NCBI RefSeq assembly: GCF_019740315.1
Contig: NZ_JAHXZR010000008.1
Span: 62,001 to 126,000 of the forward strand
DNA: 64,000 nucleotides
Direction: 5' to 3'
Source: Oceanobacter mangrovi
GTDB lineage: Bacteria > Pseudomonadota > Gammaproteobacteria > Pseudomonadales > Oceanobacteraceae
Shown piece by piece: positions 61,944-64,000 of the stretch (within the stretch, counting starts at the first letter, position 1; every line of letters begins with the position of its first letter). Under the pieces are notes generated by a model, which saw only the letters and a program-made list of their open reading frames with translations, was not told where the DNA came from and searched no databases. A program made the translations under genes and the position numbers.

Positions 61944-62977
61944 CAAGAGTTACCTTTTTGGCTTTTCTCTAATTTCTGCAGCCGTTTGGCTATCGAATCG
62001 AGCTGTTTAAATCTTGCGGCGTTGCGACGCCACAGTTGGGCTGGCATATGTGATGTGCCGGAGGCGTAAACGCCTGGTTCATCAATAGAATTCGTTACCA
62101 GTGTCATACCCATGATATGAACACCGTCAGCCAGCGTCAGGTGCCCTGCCAAGCCGGCACCGCCAGCGATGGTGCAGTGTTTACCAACTTTGGTGCTACC
62201 TGCCAGACCGGCACAACCCGCCATTGCACTACCTTCGCCGATGACGCAGTTGTGGGCAATCTGGATCAGGTTATCAATGATCACGTGATCTTCGATCACA
62301 GTGTCTTCGAGTGCACCACGGTCAATACAGGTATTGGCACCGATTTCGACATCGTTACCAACTCTGACACTGCCTAACTGGGCAATACGTTCCCAACGCC
62401 CCTTGTTTGGCGCGTAACCGAACCCATCACCACCAATAACGGTGCCGGATTGTACTCGAACCCGATCACCAAGTGTTACCTGATAATAGAGAGTAACGTT
62501 GGCATTCAACACACAGTTGTCGCCAATGACACAGTGATCACCGATCACACATCCTGCACCGATTTCAGTATCGGCGCCAATTCGGCAACCCTTGCCAATC
62601 ACGGCATTGGCACCGATTGAAACGCCCTCGCCGAGCACCACATCATCTTCAATCACAGCACGTGGATGAATCTGTCGGGTCGCTGCCGGACGGTTATCAA
62701 ACAACTGGGTGGTACGGGCAAATGCCAGGTACGGGTCCGCAACCACCAATGCCGCCGAAACGACTTCATCAGCCAGGTCTGCACGCACCATCACGGCACT
62801 GGCGGCAGTCGTTGCCAGCTCGGACCGATAGGCCGGGTCTGACAGAAAGGCGACCTGCCCATCCGTCGCACTACCAAGAGGAGCCACGCCCCGGATCATG
62901 GTGGTGCCGTCGCCACGCAGCTCGGCACCCAGATGAGTAGCCAGCTCGGCCAAACTCAGTTCCATACTATTGTCCAT
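61943..62977 (-). CDS. lpxD: UDP-3-O-acylglucosamine N-acyltransferase
   Basis: Adds the second 3-hydroxyacyl chain to UDP-acylglucosamine in lipid A synthesis. 344 residues. N-terminal uridine-binding domain (about 1-105), then left-handed helix hexapeptides (about 105-290) with the catalytic histidine in [13 protein letters not shown] near 242, then a helical C-terminus. An alternative in-frame ATG lies four codons downstream. Follows skp after a 20-bp gap. Confidence 0.96.
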   Translation of the reverse strand: MDNSMELSLAELATHLGAELRGDGTTMIRGVAPLGSATDGQVAFLSDPAYRSELATTAASAVMVRADLADEVVSAALVVADPYLAFARTTQLFDNRPAATRQIHPRAVIEDDVVLGEGVSIGANAVIGKGCRIGADTEIGAGCVIGDHCVIGDNCVLNANVTLYYQVTLGDRVRVQSGTVIGGDGFGYAPNKGRWERIAQLGSVRVGNDVEIGANTCIDRGALEDTVIEDHVIIDNLIQIAHNCVIGEGSAMAGCAGLAGSTKVGKHCTIAGGAGLAGHLTLADGVHIMGMTLVTNSIDEPGVYASGTSHMPAQLWRRNAARFKQLDSIAKRLQKLEKSQKGNS

Positions 62978-62997
62978 ACGAACTTGATGATCGAAAA

Positions 62998-63489
62998 TTA
63001 TTTAGCGTTCAGTCGCTCAAGCAGCACTTTGGTGAGGTCGGCTGACGGATGGCTGTAAACAACGGCACCGGCTTGCAGTACGACGTCGTATTTGCCTTCT
63101 TCAATGATCGACTTCAGCTTTTCTTCCAGTGATGGCAACTTGGAACGGAAGAACCCCTGACGCCATTGCTGGTCCTGCTTTTGCAGCTTGTCCAGGTAGA
63201 ACTGACGCTCACGGGCTTTTTCATCATAGTCGGAAGCCAGCTTGTTGAGTTCATCCTGGCCCATGATGTCACCGTCCTTATCCTTCTTCTCTTTCAGAGC
63301 CATCATGGCATCTTCCAGTGAACGAACCTTGCCAATGGCCTCAGCATTGTCGTCTTCGAATTTTTTGGCGGCGGCCTTGGCTTCATCAGACAGGAACAGG
63401 GCGCGTTCCATATCTACCACGGCAACCTTGGTTTCGGCCAGCGCCAGTGGCGAGACCAGTGCAATCAACATCAAAAATACAATACGCAT
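62998..63489 (-). CDS. skp: Periplasmic chaperone Skp (OmpH)
   Basis: Holds unfolded outer-membrane proteins in the periplasm for BamA. 163 residues. Signal peptide (IVFLMLIALVSPLALA, cleavage about residue 18), then KVAVVDMERALFLSDEAKAA and the long alpha-helical tentacles (about 35-120). It sits 36 bp after bamA, the usual order. Confidence 0.94.
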   Translation of the reverse strand: MRIVFLMLIALVSPLALAETKVAVVDMERALFLSDEAKAAAKKFEDDNAEAIGKVRSLEDAMMALKEKKDKDGDIMGQDELNKLASDYDEKARERQFYLDKLQKQDQQWRQGFFRSKLPSLEEKLKSIIEEGKYDVVLQAGAVVYSHPSADLTKVLLERLNAK

Positions 63490-63525
63490 CCCATTGCTCC
63501 TGAATTGGAAGTCTAAAAATGGCTA

Positions 63526-64000
63526 TCAGAATACCTGACCAAGAGAGAACTCGAAGCCTTCAGTCTTGTCATTCCGCTGATCATTCAGCGGGATTGAATA
63601 TACAAATGTCAGTGGCCCGATAGCGGTAATCCAGGTCAGGCTGACACCGGTACTCATCCGGATATCGTTAAGATTCACACCGGTTTCGCAATACGGATGC
63701 GAGGTCAGTGACGGAATATCTTCGTCATACGGGCTGTAGCAGTAGTCGGTAAAGGTATTACCGGCGTCGAAGAACACCAGGCTCCGTACTGAGCTTTGAT
63801 CTTCAATAAACGGCAACGGAAATATCAGCTCCAGTGAGCTTTCAACCAAAATGTTACCACCCAGAGCTGCCGGGGTTTCATAGTAAGCTGGCGCTGTTAC
63901 GACTGAACCATCATCGTTGGTTTTATAGACCGGCTTGTAATGATTGGAGTTGGAAACGGCGACTGCAGCACCATCGGCATCGGTCTTGTAGACGATTGAT
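63526..64000 (-). CDS. bamA: Outer-membrane assembly factor BamA (3' end, runs off window)
   Basis: Central beta-barrel of the BAM complex, which inserts outer-membrane proteins. The visible 157 codons are the last part of the barrel: ILVESSLELIFPLPF, RSLVFFDAGNTFTDYC and the closing GFEFSLGQVF, with the terminal Phe needed for assembly. A surface-loop region near the window edge contains a short duplication, VYKTDADG...VYKTNDDG. The gene starts outside the window. Confidence 0.94.
   Translation of the reverse strand, partial: SIVYKTDADGAAVAVSNSNHYKPVYKTNDDGSVVTAPAYYETPAALGGNILVESSLELIFPLPFIEDQSSVRSLVFFDAGNTFTDYCYSPYDEDIPSLTSHPYCETGVNLNDIRMSTGVSLTWITAIGPLTFVYSIPLNDQRNDKTEGFEFSLGQVF

Overview
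The window reads as the chromosome of a marine gammaproteobacterium, most likely an Oceanospirillales/Oceanospirillaceae relative of Oleispira or Thalassolituus. This rests on FadBA of the gamma type, a 531-residue isocitrate lyase of the Pseudomonas type, Pseudomonas-like gene order (pepN, DUF2797, DUF1315, rhomboid, phosphoesterase, nadK), the lpxD-fabZ-lpxA-lpxB-rnhB run behind bamA-skp, and a guanidine/urea carboxylase cluster. The species cannot be fixed from the sequence alone. Coding density is high, most genes sit in short same-strand operons with ATGA or TAATG overlaps, and no phage, IS element or CRISPR array is visible.

Layout. 1-2.9 kb: fatty acid beta-oxidation operon fadBA (minus; fadA runs off the left edge). 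3.5-6.9 kb: a secreted helical protein, a membrane-anchored hypothetical protein and the ABC-F ATPase Uup. 7.1-11.3 kb: a two-gene RND efflux pump. 11.4-12.3 kb: four tandem tRNA-Val(TAC)/tRNA-Asp(GTC) pairs behind one strong promoter. 12.9-20.1 kb: a 29-residue acidic microprotein, an AraC regulator, a membrane protein and an MMPL-type RND/YCF48/DUF1329 export module. 20.1-26.7 kb: pepN to nadK. 26.9-35.2 kb: DUF1853, a PLP enzyme, topA, a ComEA-like protein, PAP2 phosphatase, YbaN-like DUF454 and an ATP-grasp protein.

35.4-48.3 kb is the most informative region: a guanidine assimilation island. A LysR gene precedes a guanidine-I riboswitch and the substrate-binding protein of an ABC transporter. 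After an inserted block of three minus-strand genes there is a second guanidine-I riboswitch before the permease, the ATPase and two DUF1989 proteins (carboxyguanidine deiminase subunits). A large structured intergenic element follows, then a guanidine-II (mini-ykkC) riboswitch immediately before the biotin-dependent guanidine/urea carboxylase. The second guanidine-I leader also carries a sigma-54-like promoter, an NtrC-like site about 90 bp upstream and a GntR-like palindrome, so nitrogen status and the ligand may be integrated there. No allophanate hydrolase gene lies in the window.

48.4-58.9 kb: cold-shock protein, a two-gene unit made of a DUF6976-like protein and an ISL3-transposase-like protein without a DDE domain, a small hypothetical protein, an enoyl-CoA hydratase, a diguanylate cyclase, isocitrate lyase, a flavoprotein and an acyltransferase. 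58.9-64 kb: outer-membrane biogenesis genes rnhB-lpxB-lpxA-fabZ-lpxD-skp-bamA (minus; bamA runs off the right edge). Start codons were re-chosen where a good ribosome binding site or homology favoured an internal start; these cases are stated.
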